In this document: positions 32,444 through 44,732 of the stretch, in pieces
How positions within the stretch are numbered: the stretch's first letter is position 1
Layout: every line of letters begins with the position of its first letter
DNA from: Lactuca virosa
Lineage: Eukaryota; Streptophyta; Magnoliopsida; Asterales; Asteraceae
Assembly (NCBI GenBank): GCA_928212115.1
Contig: CAKMRJ010005634.1
Location: 177,581,472 to 177,645,471 of the forward strand
Length of the DNA: 64,000 bases
Reading direction: 5' to 3'
Program-made: the position numbers and the translations under genes
Notes under the pieces: generated by a model
The model's input: only the letters and a program-made list of their open reading frames with translations
The model's database searches: none
What the model was told of the DNA's origin: nothing

Positions 32444-34228
32444 TTGAGCTTCCACGGCGTGGCCAAGAGTTTCCACGGCGTGACATCTATTATGACCCAA
32501 GACTATCTTTCCTTTAGGGTTCCCTTCATATTTAAACCCCTCTAAACCTATTTTAGGGTTCATTATCAGACTCTAAGCCTTCTTTCACCTAAGAAAAACC
32601 TAGCCTCCATCTCTTGTTTGATTCTTGAGCTTTTTGGGGCTTTCTTATCTTAGAGAAGAAGAGAAGAGGAGAAGAACGTGCTCCATTGTTGGATGTTGCA
32701 AGGAAGAAACACCATCAACATCTCTCTTTGTTTCTGGACCTTTGTAAGTATCAAAGGCTCAAACTTTATGGATTGAAGTGGTTAGATCTAATATATTGTC
32801 CCATGTTCCCCATGTTTGAGAAAGTTTGGAGGGAAGGAACTCATAAAGTTGGCAACTTTATGACTCTCCGAGGTCCCAAGTGTATTATATGTTATGGATC
32901 TAGTCCTTGATGGAAGATCTTATCATTTGCCTAAGTTTTGGCCTTTACAGTTCACATTTTGACCTAAGATGGATCTTAGACATGTATTTAACATACATGT
33001 CTATAAAGCTTCCACCTTTATGATAGATCTGGTATTAGAAACCCTTCTGGAGTAGTTGCGTTAACTACTTTTTCAGATTAAGGGCTTAATGATTAAGATA
33101 TCATGGATTTTGGCTTTATTTGGACCTAGCTTTTGAGATCTTGATCTCTTTGGGTATCTTAATGGATAAAAGTTGGAAACTTTATCCATTTAGACAATAG
33201 TCTGGACCAGATCTGAACTTTGGAGCCCATAGGATCGAGGGAGGCAGCTTAATCCATTAAACTGTTGGGAGCCCAGTGCCCATGCCATGTCGTAGGTCTC
33301 CACAGCATGCCAGCCGGGCTGAGACTCGCCTGTTTTGTCATTTAGTGGCCATGGCGTGGCCAAGGATGGCAACGACGTGGAAACCTGTTGTAGTTGACTT
33401 TGACTTTGACCGTTGACTTTGACCAAGTATGAACTAAGGGTATTTTAGGTATTTTTTTTGTAATTGAGATTGGTCACTATTTGGCAATTAAGTGACTGGT
33501 AGAGCTGATATTCGGAGAAGAGACCTATTCAGCTATTTGTTAGGATTGAGAGATGAGTTTTCCTCACTGTACTTGTGGATAGAAGGCACCAATGCGGCCC
33601 ACTAGGATATGTATCATGGTATATAGGATGATGTTATGCTAGTTATATGATAGATTAGTTGATCTGTATTATTACCTGTATTTGTTGGAGATGTGTTTCG
33701 TTACCTATTGTATATGTCGGAATATTGTAGAGGGGGTTGAGGCGGTCCTGGTTGTTGTTGAAGACCAAGATACCCACGGCGGTTCGGATAGGCTGTAGGC
33801 CCTGCGAGGCGGTCCAGTCAGGCCGAAGGCCCGGACAGCGGTCCGGATAGGCTCTAGGCCTTACGAGCCAGTCCAGTCAGGCTGAAGGCTCAGAGAGCGG
33901 TCCAGATAGAATGTAGGTCGTGCGAGGCGGTCCAGTCAGTTTGAACGCTCATATTTGCATGCTATTGTTTGTTATGTTGTGTGGTGATACTTTGGCGGAA
34001 CTCACTAAGCTTTGGCTTACGGTTTCAGTTTATTGTTTCAGGTACTTCAGAGGATCATGGAAAAATGAAGGCGTGATCATGCACATCTTCCTGTTTTTAT
34101 AACATTGGATCTTGGAAAAACTCTGATTATGATTATACTTTTGAAACAATGGTTTTTTGTAAACACTTTATGGTTAAAATGGGTTTTTTTTGAAAATTTT
34201 TAATTTCTATGATTTTTGGGATGTAACA

Positions 34229-34745
34229 AGAATATTGCGAACGAAAAAAATAACATGAGATAATGCGACCGAAAAAAAACAACACAACGATAGTCGGAAC
34301 GAAAAAATAATATGAGGATAATTCGAATGAAAAAAACAACACAACGATAGTCGGAAAAAAAATGATATAGAGATAGTCTGATTGAAAAAATAACATATGA
34401 ATAGTCAAAACGGTAAAATAACATAGGGATAATCAAAACGAAAAAAATAACATAGAGATAGTCCAAATGCAAAAAATAACACGGGGATAATCTGACCGAA
34501 GAAAACAACGAAAGGATAGTCGGAACAAAAAATAACACAATGATAGTCGCAACGAAAAAATAACATGTGAATAATCCGAACGGAAAAATAACATAGGGAT
34601 AGCCGAAACAAAAAACAACACAAAATTAGTCTGTACGAAAAAAGTAACAGATGGATAATCCAACCGACAAAAGCAATGCAAGGATAGTCGGAACAAAAAG
34701 TAAGACAATGATAGTCGAACAAATAAATAACATATGAATAGTCTG
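34229..34745. repeat. Minisatellite, unit about 25 bp (left part)
   Basis: Degenerate copies of GATAGTCGGAACGAAAAAAT plus AACACA or similar, alternating with GATAATCCGACCG variants. The same repeat resumes at 39720-39761 and 48565-48905, so one array of at least 0.9 kb was split by the Ale copia and then TekC. The minus-strand peptides rich in FRSDY come from the repeat and are not genes. Confidence 0.9.
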
Positions 34746-34816
34746 TATAAGAGATATTACATTAACCACACCTCTAATTGAGTGTGAGGCACGTATATTT
34801 ATATTCGTAGAGTACA

Positions 34817-35453
34817 TGTTGGGAGAAGGAATTTAACTTTTGAATAATATTTGAGATAGATGTGGAATACGTTAATCTTTATGGATCTTTTAAGAAAGCT
34901 CAACAATAATTATAGTGGGAAAATGATATAACAACAAGTTATCATAAAATATAAGCAAGTAAATAAAGCTTAGTTGAATCGTAACAAGGCTTGCATTCAA
35001 GACCAAGTTAGTAAATGATGAACAACATAAGATAAGAGATAATATGAGAAAGAGACTTATGTATTTCAATATTTCCAATACACACAGGAAGGATAATGGA
35101 AGTGAATATCTTTGAGAACTGGTGTCTAGATCGATCAACATGATCATCTATTTAAAGAGCAAAACACTACAAGATAAAATATAAAATAAGAGTAGCTAGG
35201 GAGGCCATACTGTCCATACCCATGACTGTTTTGGATAGTCTTCCAAGAAATGTCAGCATAAAGCTAATCATTGTATTATCTGTGAAAAGACAGTAAAATG
35301 ATATTTATTCTCCGGTCGAATTCTCCTCTTTGGTGTAACTCAAAACATACAAGGCTCTTTGCTAAGCCTTAACTCCTCGCCAGTTCCTTTGAATCATCAG
35401 TTATTCGGTATGGCTCACACTTCAGCTGTCGAGGGTCACTTTATGCCTTAACA
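34817..35453. mobile_element. 637-bp solo LTR inside the Ale 3' LTR
   Basis: TGTTGGGAG...GCCTTAACA flanked by a perfect 5-bp duplication gtaca (34812-34816 and 35454-35458). Removing it gives an LTR that matches 39586-39719. The interior is AT-rich without a frame. CTATTTAAAG at about 35150 could be its TATA box if it is read on the plus strand, but orientation and family are not settled. Confidence 0.88.
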
Positions 35454-35539
35454 GTACAAACTAATCTCCTATAATGAAGGATAGATATATATAAGATAAA
35501 TACAAGTGTACATATATCGCAAGATGATCTAATATCCCG

Positions 35540-38500
35540 TTCAAGCGAATGCGTGGTGGACCAAGATGAAGCATGGATCAAAATTGTTCAAACTGAGGAC
35601 GCGGAAGACTCGTAGTGAATATATCTGCCACCTGAAGCTTGGTTGGTCTAAATTTTGTGTAAAGTTTGTCGGATGAAACAAGTTCTCGAACAAAATGATA
35701 ATCGAGGTCAATATGCTTGGCTTGTTTATGAGAAACTGGATTTTAAGACATGAATATAGCACTTTTATTGGCAAACAAAAGTGTTGGTCGATCCGGTGGT
35801 AGTGCCTTCAATTCTTGGAGCAAGTGGGTAATCCAAACTATTTCCGCAACAATGTTTGCCATGGCTCCATATTCTGACTCACAACTATAGCGTGAGACAG
35901 CCGGTTGTTTCTTGGCACTCCATGAGACTAGATTCCCTCCAAGAAAAATAGAATATCCATAAATGGATCAACGAGTTTCAATACATCGAGCCCAATCAGC
36001 ATCCGAGTAGCCCATAATGGAGTTTGATTGAGACCGGAGAAAGATCAAACCAAATGCTATCATACCCTTGACATATCTCAAGATGTATTTGACGGATTGA
36101 AAGTGAGAAACGGTTAGGGAATGAAGAAATTGTCTTGCTTGGTTTACTGCATAGGATAAGTCAGGTATAGTGATGGTTAAATATTGTAGAGCTCATACTA
36201 AGGATCGATAGAGAATGGGATCAGAAAAGGGAGTTCCATCAGAGGTAAAGAGCTCTATTGTGGCCAATGGTGTAGAAGTTGGTTTAGAGTGTACCAAAAT
36301 TGCCCGTAAAAGAATATCTTTAGCATATTTTGATTGACTAAGAAATAAACCATCATCAGTATAACTTACTTTTAAGCCAAGGAAATAACTAAGATCACTA
36401 AGGTCTTTAATGGAAAATTCGTAACTAAGATGAGTTGTGAAGGAAGTGAACATAGATTCATTGTTGCCAATAAGTATTAAGTCATCAACGTAGACAAGGA
36501 GATACATGATGTTGGAGTCTCAAGCAAAGACAAAAAGAGAGGTGTCAACGCGACTGCATACCAAACCATGTGTAAGTAAGAAGGAACTTAGTCAATGAAA
36601 CCAACCATATGGAGCTTGCTTTAAAACATAGAGAGCCTTAGATAATTTACACACGTGATTGGGAAACTGAATATCAACAAAACCTGGTGGTTGCTCCATG
36701 TATACTGTCTCGGTTAAACAACCATGTAAAAATGTATTTTTGACGTCTAATTGGTGTAGACACCATTTGTGAAGTACTGCAATGGAAAGAACAACACGCA
36801 CAGTTGATCCTTTTACAACCGGACTAAAGGTTTGTGAATAATCAAGTCCTAGAATTTGAGTAAAGCCTTGAGCCACTAAACAAGCTTTGAAGTGTTCAAC
36901 CGACCGATCAGACTTATATTTTGTTCGGTAGACCCACTTGCATCCAACAACATTTGAAGATTATGGACAGGGTACGAGGATCTATGTTTTGTTTTGACGA
37001 ATATCATCAATTTCATCCTGCATAGCAGCTAACTAGTGGCGGTATTTTTCTGCTGATCGGTAGCCTTTTAGTGGAGTAGTAGAGAAGAGAGTTATGTAGA
37101 CCATGTAAAGCAAGTGAAGCAAAATCCGAGGAATGATTTTTCTTAATAATACCAGACTTAGAACGCGTTTGCGTTGGATAGGTGGAGGAAGGCTCAGTTG
37201 AAGCATTAATATTAGGAATGGATCCATGTGATGGGCTTGGATTATCGGTATTAGATGTTGTAGAAGCACCATCATGTGAAGAAGATGGTGAGTAGGACGT
37301 AACTGGTAAGACATCAGAAATGGAATTCGGACACAACCCACACATATCATTACGCCTTGAGGAGGTTGCTCGATGAGAAGGAGTTGAGGTATGAGAAGTG
37401 GTTGTTGCCGGATCATCGTGATGTTGAGCAACAGGAGGCCCATCCTTCAAAAACGAGCCTAAATCAAGTGTAGAGAGATCTGTAGGAGTAGTGGATGTGG
37501 TAAAAGGGAAAGTTATCTCATCAAAACGAGAATGTCGGGTAATGTAAATACAAGAAGTCACCGGATCAAGACATTTATAGCCTTTGTATTGGGTATTATA
37601 ACCAATAAAGATGCAAGGAATGCTTCTTGGGGCCAAATTTTGAGCATAATAATCAAGAAGGTATAGATATACTAAGAATCCAAAAGCTCGAAAATTTTGA
37701 TAATTTGGCACCCTTGAGTATAGAAGCTCAAATGGAGAACGATTATCGAGAACCTTGATAGGTAGCGATTAATAATATATGTTGCTGAGCGAAAAGTATC
37801 CACCCAATAAGATGCATGTACATGAGCCTAAAATAGTATGGACAATTCGGTTTCAACAATGTGCATGTGCTTTCATTCGACACGACCATTCTGTTGAGGT
37901 GTATAAGGACATGAAAGGAGATGAAATGTACCATTGTCTTCAAAGATGTGTCGTATCGTGTGATTGACAAATTCGGTTACTCCATCACTCTGAACTTAAT
38001 TTAATTTTTTTTGGATAATTGGGTTTGCACAAGTTTGATAAAAGCGTTTAAGACCATGTAAAAACTAGACATGGTTTTTAAAGGGTAGAACCATGTAAAA
38101 TAGGAATGATCATCGTCAAATATAACATAATGTAAGTAGCCATTAGATGAAATTGGCGTAGGACCCCATAAGTCACAATGAATTAAATCTAAAGGATATA
38201 AGGAGCATTTGTGATTTAATTCAAATGGTAAGCGTTGGCCTTTTGAAATATGGCAAGGTTTGCAAATAATCAGTCCGGGTAACATCAAAAGAAACATGTC
38301 CTAAACAACTACACCATAGTTGAAAAGAAGCTTGTACTAAGACACCAAAAGTTTCCATTGGAGCAACTCATAATACATATAATGCATCTTCACATAGACC
38401 TCGTTCTCTCACTTGTTTGCTTGCCTGATCCTGAATATGAAAAAATGGTTGAGAAAATAAAATGTCAGTTGGATGATCCATGGAGATTTTGCGAATCGAG

Positions 38501-38839
38501 AAGATGTTTTTTGGTTAATTGAGGAATAACCAAAACATCATGAAGTAGGAGTTTATTGGAAGCCAATGATTGACCAATATGAGAAACATGTAAGTGATTA
38601 ACATTACCAAAAATAACATGCATATTACCCGGTTGAGGAGCTGGGTGCGAGATACTATTTGTGGATGAGGACATATGAGTTGCGGCAGCATAATCTACAT
38701 ACCAATCTAGTTGATCTTGAGTGACATGGAACTGAGAGGTGAAAGCTTGTGTTAAGTTGGCATCTGATGACGAGGCATTTGATGGATAAGTGTGAAGACA
38801 CGGACAAGCAGAGGCATAGTGTATATTTCTTCGATACAA
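35540..38839 (-). pseudogene. pol: Ale copia pol (protease, integrase, RT, RNase H), broken
   Basis: From right to left. At 38839-38465 a knuckle CHLYRRNIHYASAC has lost one Cys, and the protease motif reads WYVDYAAATHM where D-T/S-G is expected, so the catalytic site is dead. Integrase at 38297-37712 keeps IHCDLWGP and the NGRVE region across stops. 37711-37013 is the integrase tail and a Ser/Thr-rich linker. RT at 36876-36193 keeps QLDVKNTFLHG and YVDDLILIGNN. RNase H remains to about 35540 include YSDADWA and SESEYGA-like segments. At least six stops or shifts. It would have copied RNA to DNA and inserted it. Confidence 0.82.
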
Positions 38840-39125
38840 ATGACAGTGAGGGGAACACCTACCCCCACGACCCCTGCCCCCATTTTGATTACCACCACGA
38901 ATACCCCCTCATGAATAGTTTTTCTGCCGCTCACGGTTGGAACTGGAACAAGATTATAGTTTTGAGAAAAAGGCAGCAGGAGGGGAAGTAGATCTGTGAA
39001 GAGACTGATGAAACAAATCATGAGTTTCAGCCTAAGATAAATGATCCAAAAATACAGGTGATGGCTTAGATGTTCAAATGGTAGTGGAAAAGGTTTATAC
39101 CTTTAGAAAGATTGTGAAGAGAGTC

Positions 39126-39467
39126 TCATATAGAATGAATCCGCTCAATAGAGGAATTGCTATATGTAGCTTCTAATGCATTCCACGTTGCTTGAGCAAT
39201 GGAGAAGCCCAAAACTTTAGTAACAACGTTCGTGGTCAGTGAGGAGTTGAGAAGAATGATTGCTCTTTGATCAAGATTGTTCCATGTTTTGAATGTAGTA
39301 TTTGGAACAAGTTTATCTTCAACACAGATCGTGACAGGGGGAGAAAGAGTGCCATCAATATGAGTGGTAAGTTTTTTATAAGAGAGAAGTGGAAGCATTT
39401 GATTTCTCCATAGAAGATAATTTGTGGGAATCAATTTGATAGGGATCATGTGTAGAAGGGTATTCAT
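39126..39467 (-). pseudogene. gag: Ale copia gag N-terminal part
   Basis: 114 codons opening about 120 nt inside the PBS with the gag-like segment KLIPTNYLLWRNQMLPLLS, then HIDGT and a TWNALEATYSNSS region, as in copia capsid (UBN2-type) domains. The frame ends at 39126, and the remainder to the knuckle near 38840 is scattered across frames. Fragmentary, not functional. Confidence 0.75.
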
Positions 39468-39761
39468 TAGAAAGCGCCCTCTTTAGAATTGGAGGTTACC
39501 ATAAAGAGGTACCAGGAAAAAATGGTGGCTATTAGGGTTAATAAAAGAGACAATTTGAGGGAGGAGAACGTTTAGGCTGATACCATATAAGAGATATTAA
39601 ATTAACCACACCTCTAAATGAGTGTAAGGTATGTATATTTATTTTCATAGAGTACAAACTAATCTCCTATAACGAAGAAGAGATCAATACAAGTGTACAT
39701 ATATCGAGATTATCTAATAGTCCGAATGAAGAACTAAGACAGGGATAATCAGAACAAAAAA

Positions 39762-41325
39762 TGTAACGTCCCAAAACCCACAACCAAAAATTTAGTTTTT
39801 ATATATAATAAAACATCAACCAAACGTGTTTATCAAAACCATATGGAAATCACAGTGTATCAATAATCATCCAAAATACATCAGAGTCGATAAAACGGAA
39901 AAGCATGGTGTGTGTAATGCGATCATCCCGAGCCCTTATCCTTAGAACCGAAGGTACCTGAAACATAAACTGAAAAACGTAAGCACAAAGCTTAGTGAGT
40001 TCCCATAAACACCTCATACCATACATACAATGGGCCTTCCCTGTCAACCATCAGGCCCCGCCCGGAACAGATATGTCAGTAACATGCGATGGGCCCAGCA
40101 CAACACACTCATCAGGTCCTGCGTGGTACACATACAAACACATATAATACATGCAAGAGTTACAAAGACAGCTAGCATACTATAATATAATCCAATGGGT
40201 CGGCATTGGTGCCTTCGACCTACAAGTACTGTGAGGACACTCACCTCGCAAAGCAACTCAAAAGTCAACATGCCCTCAAAATCCCACAACAGGTGCTAAA
40301 CGCCACCTAGATAATCACACAAGGCAAGATTGTTATCTACTTATTAACAGTTGAACAAAAGTCCACAAGTCAAAAGTCAACCCTCAACGTCAACGGTCAA
40401 AGTCAACAGTCAATGTTAACTGTAGTCGACCGCCACGACGTGGTCTTACTTGTCCACGTCATGGCCCGCATACAACCAAACAGTCGGGAAAATCCCAGCC
40501 ACCACGACGTGGTGACCTAGGACCATGCTGTGGTAGCCGAGGTTCGAACAACTTAATGCATTAAGCTGTTTTCTTCGATTCCAAGAGCTCCAAAGCTCAG
40601 ATCTGGTCTAAAATGTGATCTAGAAGGATAAAGTTTCTAACTTTATCCATTAGGACAACCCAAACGGTCCCAAAATCCAAATCCTTAAGTCCCAAAAGGC
40701 TTAACAATGCAAGAACTTAACCGACAAGCACTTATTCCACATAGTCTCAAGTCCATCCTTTCCAGAAGTGATTCTACCACCAAAACTAATCTACAAGTTG
40801 ATGATTTATAGACATGAATGTACAATGCATGTCTTGAACCCATATTAGGTCAAAATGAGGGTTTATGACCTAAATCACATGCATGTATTGAAAACCCAAC
40901 CAAACTCTAGATCCAAGGCACAAACTACACTAAATGCCCCAAAAATTCATAAAGTTGCAAACTTTAAAAGATCTCACCATCCCAACAAGAAAAAACAAGA
41001 AGTTAATGGGACAAAACTCAAGATCCAGAGAACTAGCATGATAAAATTCGAGTCTTGGACACTTACAAAGGTCCAGATGAGTGCTAAGATGAGAAAACAC
41101 TACCCTCTTCATTAATTTAAATAGGGTGAAAACCTAGAAAAATAGGGTTTTCACGCCAGGCGTCCGCTATGTCGTTGCCAGTTCTGCCATGTTGTGGTGG
41201 CTTAAATAAAACAGGCGAACCCTTCTCGCCTCGGCACGTTGTGGTAGTGCCTCCACCGTATCATGGCATTCCTCAAAATTATACTTTTAATTAAAAATAA
41301 AGTACGTCAAGATCAAGGCATTACA
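39762..41325 (-). repeat. TekC 3' LTR (left copy)
   Basis: 1564 bp. Palindromic CCACGACGTGG-type motifs lie at 40430-40540 and diverged copies at 41165-41270, flanking the minus-strand TATA box CCCTATTTAAATTA near 41120. Donor-like CTTT|GTAAGTG (minus) near 41072 and acceptor TTTCAG|GTAC near 39955, with the conserved ACTCACTAAGCTTTGTGCTTA block just before it. Confidence 0.88.
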
Positions 41326-41339
41326 ACTCTCTCCCACTT

Positions 41340-42650
41340 GAATTAGACTTCGACCTCAAAGTTCGCCACCTCAAACGACTCGGCTAATGCTCTGTCATCT
41401 CGTCCTCCGGCTCCCACGTCCTTTCTGGACCCTTTCGGTGCTGCCACTACACCTTCACAAAATCCACAACCTTTTTTCACAGAGTCTTCGTCCTCCTGTC
41501 AATGATCGCCATCAGTCTCTCTATATAATTCAGGCGATCATCAACTTGAATGTCCTCCAATGGAACCACTGCGGAATCATCAACCAAACACTTCCGCAGC
41601 TGAGAGACATGAAAATTGATATGAATCTGACTGAGCTCCTCTGGTAGATCCAAACAATACACAACCCTTCCCACCCGGGCTATCACCCTAAAAGGACCAA
41701 TATACATGGGGCCTAGCTTACCCCGGTTCCTGATTCGAAAGACACCTTTTCAAGGTGACACCTTCAGGAGTACCATATCCCCAACCTGAAACTCCAAATT
41801 TGACCGGCGTCTATCTGTGTAACTCTTTTATCAGCTCTGTGATGTCTGAAGTCTTCCATGAACCTACTGAATCAATTTTGTCATTTTGAGTACCACCTCC
41901 GTACTCCCATGACCGACCTCACCCCAACATATTGGGGTCCTACACTTCCTTCCGTAGAGCATCTCAAAAGGAGGTCGATCAATGTTGGCGTGATAATTAT
42001 TGTTATATGAAAATTCCTCCAAAGGAAGATATGTATCCCAACTACTGCCAAAATCCAGAACACATGCCTGCAGCATGTCCTCCAATGTCTAGATAGTCTG
42101 GTCACTCTGACTATCAGTCTCCGTGTGTAAATCCATGCTAAAGTGCAGACTAGTACCCAAATCCTCGTGGAATCTCTTCCAGAACCTAGAAGTAAACCAA
42201 ACATCCTTATCGGATACCACAGAAACCAACACCCCATGACGTGCCACCACTTCCTAAATGTATATATCGGCCAACTTCTCCACCGAAATACTCTCCTGGA
42301 TCGGAATAAAATGCGCGCTCTTGGGTCAATCGGTCCACGATGACCCATATCGAATCCAGTCCACACACTGTACGAGGCAATTTGGTGATAAAATCCATTG
42401 TAATCTCTTCCCATTTCGAAACAGGGACTTCCAACGGCTCCATTTTTCCGTGAGGTCGCTAATGTTTAGCCTTGACTTTCCTGCAAGTCAAGCACCTCTC
42501 CACATACCAGGCCACGTCTCGCTTCATACACGGCCACTAATAGTCAAGTCGGAGATCTCTATACATATTTTTCACCCCGGGATGAATAGAAAATCTCAAC
42601 TTGTGTGCCTCCTCTATTAGAACCTGACGCGCACCATCCCAATAGGGAAT
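41340..42650 (-). pseudogene. pol: TekC integrase and chromodomain-like tail
   Basis: Reading down from 42650: remains of the HHCC zinc region (CLTCRKVKAKH), then the core start KWEEITMDFITKLPR with its first Asp (about 42400), DRLTQ, a frame change, and the later core segment WDTYLPLEEFSYNNNYH and GRKCRTPICW (42085-41864). The GPFRVIARVG and FHVSQLRKCL tail follows (41707-41477). Past a stop at about 41476 the frame resembles a chromodomain end, with QHRKGPERTWEPEDEM. In chromoviruses this tail targets insertion to heterochromatin. Multiple stops. Confidence 0.82.
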
Positions 42651-42752
42651 CTACACCCTCCGATGAAGGGTTAATAATCCCCGGCTATCATAATCAAAGG
42701 ATCCACATGACCCACTATACGCTCACTCTTCTGGTGCTCTTCTTTCATAGCC

Positions 42753-44160
42753 TCAACCTAATCCTCTCGAATTTTTCTCTAAGAGTGGGGTAATCATTGT
42801 CATCCTCAAACACACATCTCTTATCAGAGCAGTAACCGCTTTGCGGCTGAGAGCATCGGACACCACATTAGCCTTCCCCGGGTGATAAAGGATCTCACAT
42901 TCATAATCCTTCACCACATCAAAACATTTACGCTTCCTCATATTCGGATTTAGCTGATTAATCAGATACCTCAGACTCTTGTGATCCGTGTAAATAGTAT
43001 AATGGACCCCACAAAGTTAATGTCACCAAATCTTGAGGGTGAACACGACAGCCCCCAACTCCAAATCATGTGTAGGATAATCCACCTCATGAGGCTTTAG
43101 CTGCCTCGAGGCATAAGTGATCACATGACCCCGTTGCATCAATATTGCACCCAAACCTATGATTGATGCATCACAATACACCAAAAAATCCTCAACACCC
43201 TCTGGCAAGGTTAGAATCGGCACCTGACACAATCTCTGCCTCAGAGTCTCAAAAGTTGCCTGCTGCTCAGGCCCCCAACGAAAAGTGACAGTCTTCTTCT
43301 TCCACCTGGTCAAAGGAACCGCTATCATGGAGAAATCCGGAATGAATCTCTGATGGTAACCTGCCAATCCAAGGAAACTCCAAATATCATATGTAGACCT
43401 CGAGACTTCCCACCTCATCATCGCCTCAACCTTATCCGGATCAAACAGAATACCATTATCGTTGACAAGGTGCCCCAAAACTACACGTTGTGCAACTAAA
43501 ACTCACACTTGGAGAACTTCACATACAACCTCTCCCTTCTCAAAGTCTCCAATACCTCTCTCAGATGCTCCTCATGCTGCTCCTAGGTCTTGGAATAGAC
43601 CAGGTTTTCATCAATAAACACAATCACATACCGATCCAACATGGGCCTGGATATGTGATTCATGATATCCATGAATGCAGTTGGGGCATTGGTAAGTCGG
43701 AAGGGCAGCACTACGAACTTGTAATGACCATAATGAGTCTGGAAGTCCGTCTTCTGCACATCCTCCTCTCTGGCCCTCATCTAATGATAACCTTAACATA
43801 GATCAATCTTGGAGAACTAAGATGCACCCTGAAGATGGTCAAATAAATCTTCAATCCTCAGGATCGGATAATGGTTATTCACCATTAGCTTATTCAGCTC
43901 GTGGTATTCGATACACATACAATGCAACCCATCCTTCTTCTTCACAAACAGGATCGGTGCTCCCAGTCGTGAACTACTTGGCTAAATAAATCTCTTGTCT
44001 AACAGCTCATGCATATGCGTAGACAACTCCTGCATCTCTGGGGGTGCTAATCGGTAAGGTGATTTGGCTATTGGAGCCGCATCTGGAATCAAGTCGATCT
44101 GAAACTCCACCTGCCTCTTTGGAGGCACACTAGATAAATCCTCAGAGAACACATCCGGTT
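42753..44160 (-). pseudogene. pol: TekC reverse transcriptase and RNase H
   Basis: RT palm pieces run from about 43980 (APILFVKKKDG region) through 43780-43583, where the catalytic box reads YVIVFIDENLVYSKT: the usual F-x-D-D has its second Asp replaced by Glu. 43478-43023 contains the connection and RNase H start with FLVYCDASIIGLGAILMQ and TYASRQLKPHE. 42941-42753 ends in ANVVSDALSRK, the RNase H end. Five or more stops or shifts. It would have performed cDNA synthesis. Confidence 0.85.
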
Positions 44161-44164
44161 ACTC

Positions 44165-44664
44165 TCAAACAATTAGTACATAATCCACAATCGCCTTACT
44201 CTTCTCTCGGGTATCCATCACATAAGCCACAAATCTAGAATAACCTTGCTGAAGATAATATCTGGCCCTAGCTGTTGAAAATAGAACCAGCCCACGCTGA
44301 ACACCCTCTCCATGAATCACTAACTCTCCCACATTTAGGGTCCGAATACGTACCATCTGATGCTCACAATCAATCACTGCCCCATTGGGGTTGAACCAAT
44401 TCATCCCCACAATAACCTTTCTATCACACAGAGGAATAGGAATCAAATCAATTCGGTATCGCTCACTAAACAACTCCAATATACAACCCCAATGAACCCT
44501 CGATACTCGCACTGGTTGATCATCAGCAATCTCAACTGCTAATGGATACTCCAGCTCCCCCAGAGCATTGACAAACCTCTTGCTGAGCGTGAGAGATACA
44601 AAGGATCGGGTAGCCCCCGAATGAAACGAAACCAAAGCAGAGATATCGATCACAAGGAACGACC
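44165..44664 (-). pseudogene. pol: TekC aspartic protease exon
   Basis: Frame beginning immediately after the candidate acceptor at 44665. It has SFLVIDISALVSF, then HSGATRSFV where an active enzyme has DSGAT, so the catalytic Asp is His. It continues with LIPIPLCDRKVIVGMNW, the usual Tekay protease ending, and runs to 44165. In open-frame terms it extends upstream through the intron to 45025, but that upstream part is out of frame with gag. Confidence 0.8.
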
Positions 44665-44732
44665 CTAAAAACAAAACACAAATATAAGCAGTAAAATCAG
44701 TATAAATAAAGAGATATGGAGAAGATACATAC
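44665..44732 (-). other. Candidate 68-nt intron between gag and protease of TekC
   Basis: Donor G|GTATGT at 44732, acceptor TTTTTAG ending at 44665, T-rich throughout, with a CTGAT branch-site match about 33 nt before the acceptor. Removing the 68 nt joins the gag frame (ending V-V-T-G) to the protease frame (S-F-L-V) through a Gly codon split at phase 1. Unspliced, the gag frame stops at the TAG that is itself the acceptor. Phase-1 G|GTATGT/GTACGT donors follow gag in TekB (22798) and TekA (5600). Confidence 0.65.

Larger units (their letters stand above)
27962..34228 (+). mobile_element. TekD: 3' end of a Tekay-like element, with nested insertions
   Basis: The internal part 27962-29766 ends in the polypurine tract TTTAAGTGGGGGAGAG, followed by an LTR at 29767-34228 that is interrupted by a solo LTR at 29909-32443. 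A hAT-like MITE sits at 28265-28696. The visible interior has no gene-length frame, as in TekA and TekB 3' regions. The left end is lost against the copia LTR, which probably inserted into this element. Confidence 0.7.
29767..34228 (+). repeat. TekD 3' LTR (about 1.9 kb without the nested solo LTR)
   Basis: Left part 29767-29908, right part 32449-34228, ending GGATGTAACA. Palindromes CCACG-N-CGTGG sit on both sides of the nested insertion (29840-29880, 32450-32490), just upstream of the TATA box CATATTTAAAC (32528-32537), and again at 33270-33385. Donor CCTTT|GTAAGTA at 32744, 214 nt after the TATA box. Acceptor TTTCAG|GTAC ends at 34041 after the conserved ACTCACTAAGCTTTGGCTTACG block. Confidence 0.8.
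34746..39719 (-). mobile_element. Ale-like Ty1/copia element, decayed
   Basis: Short LTRs (about 134 bp; 39586-39719 intact, 34746-35534 split by a solo LTR), near-match duplications gtctg/gtccg, and minus-strand PBS TGGTATCAGCC just inside 39586. LTR ends read TA...TA on this strand where TG...CA is expected. Gag, protease, integrase, RT and RNase H occur in copia order with many stops. The small LTR and the NYLLWRNQMLPLL gag segment point to the Ale lineage. Confidence 0.85.

Noticed and set aside
34133..34722. Minus-strand frames rich in FRSDY/CYFF peptides (also 48560-48916)
   Set aside because: They are translations of the minisatellite in several frames and are not conserved as proteins.
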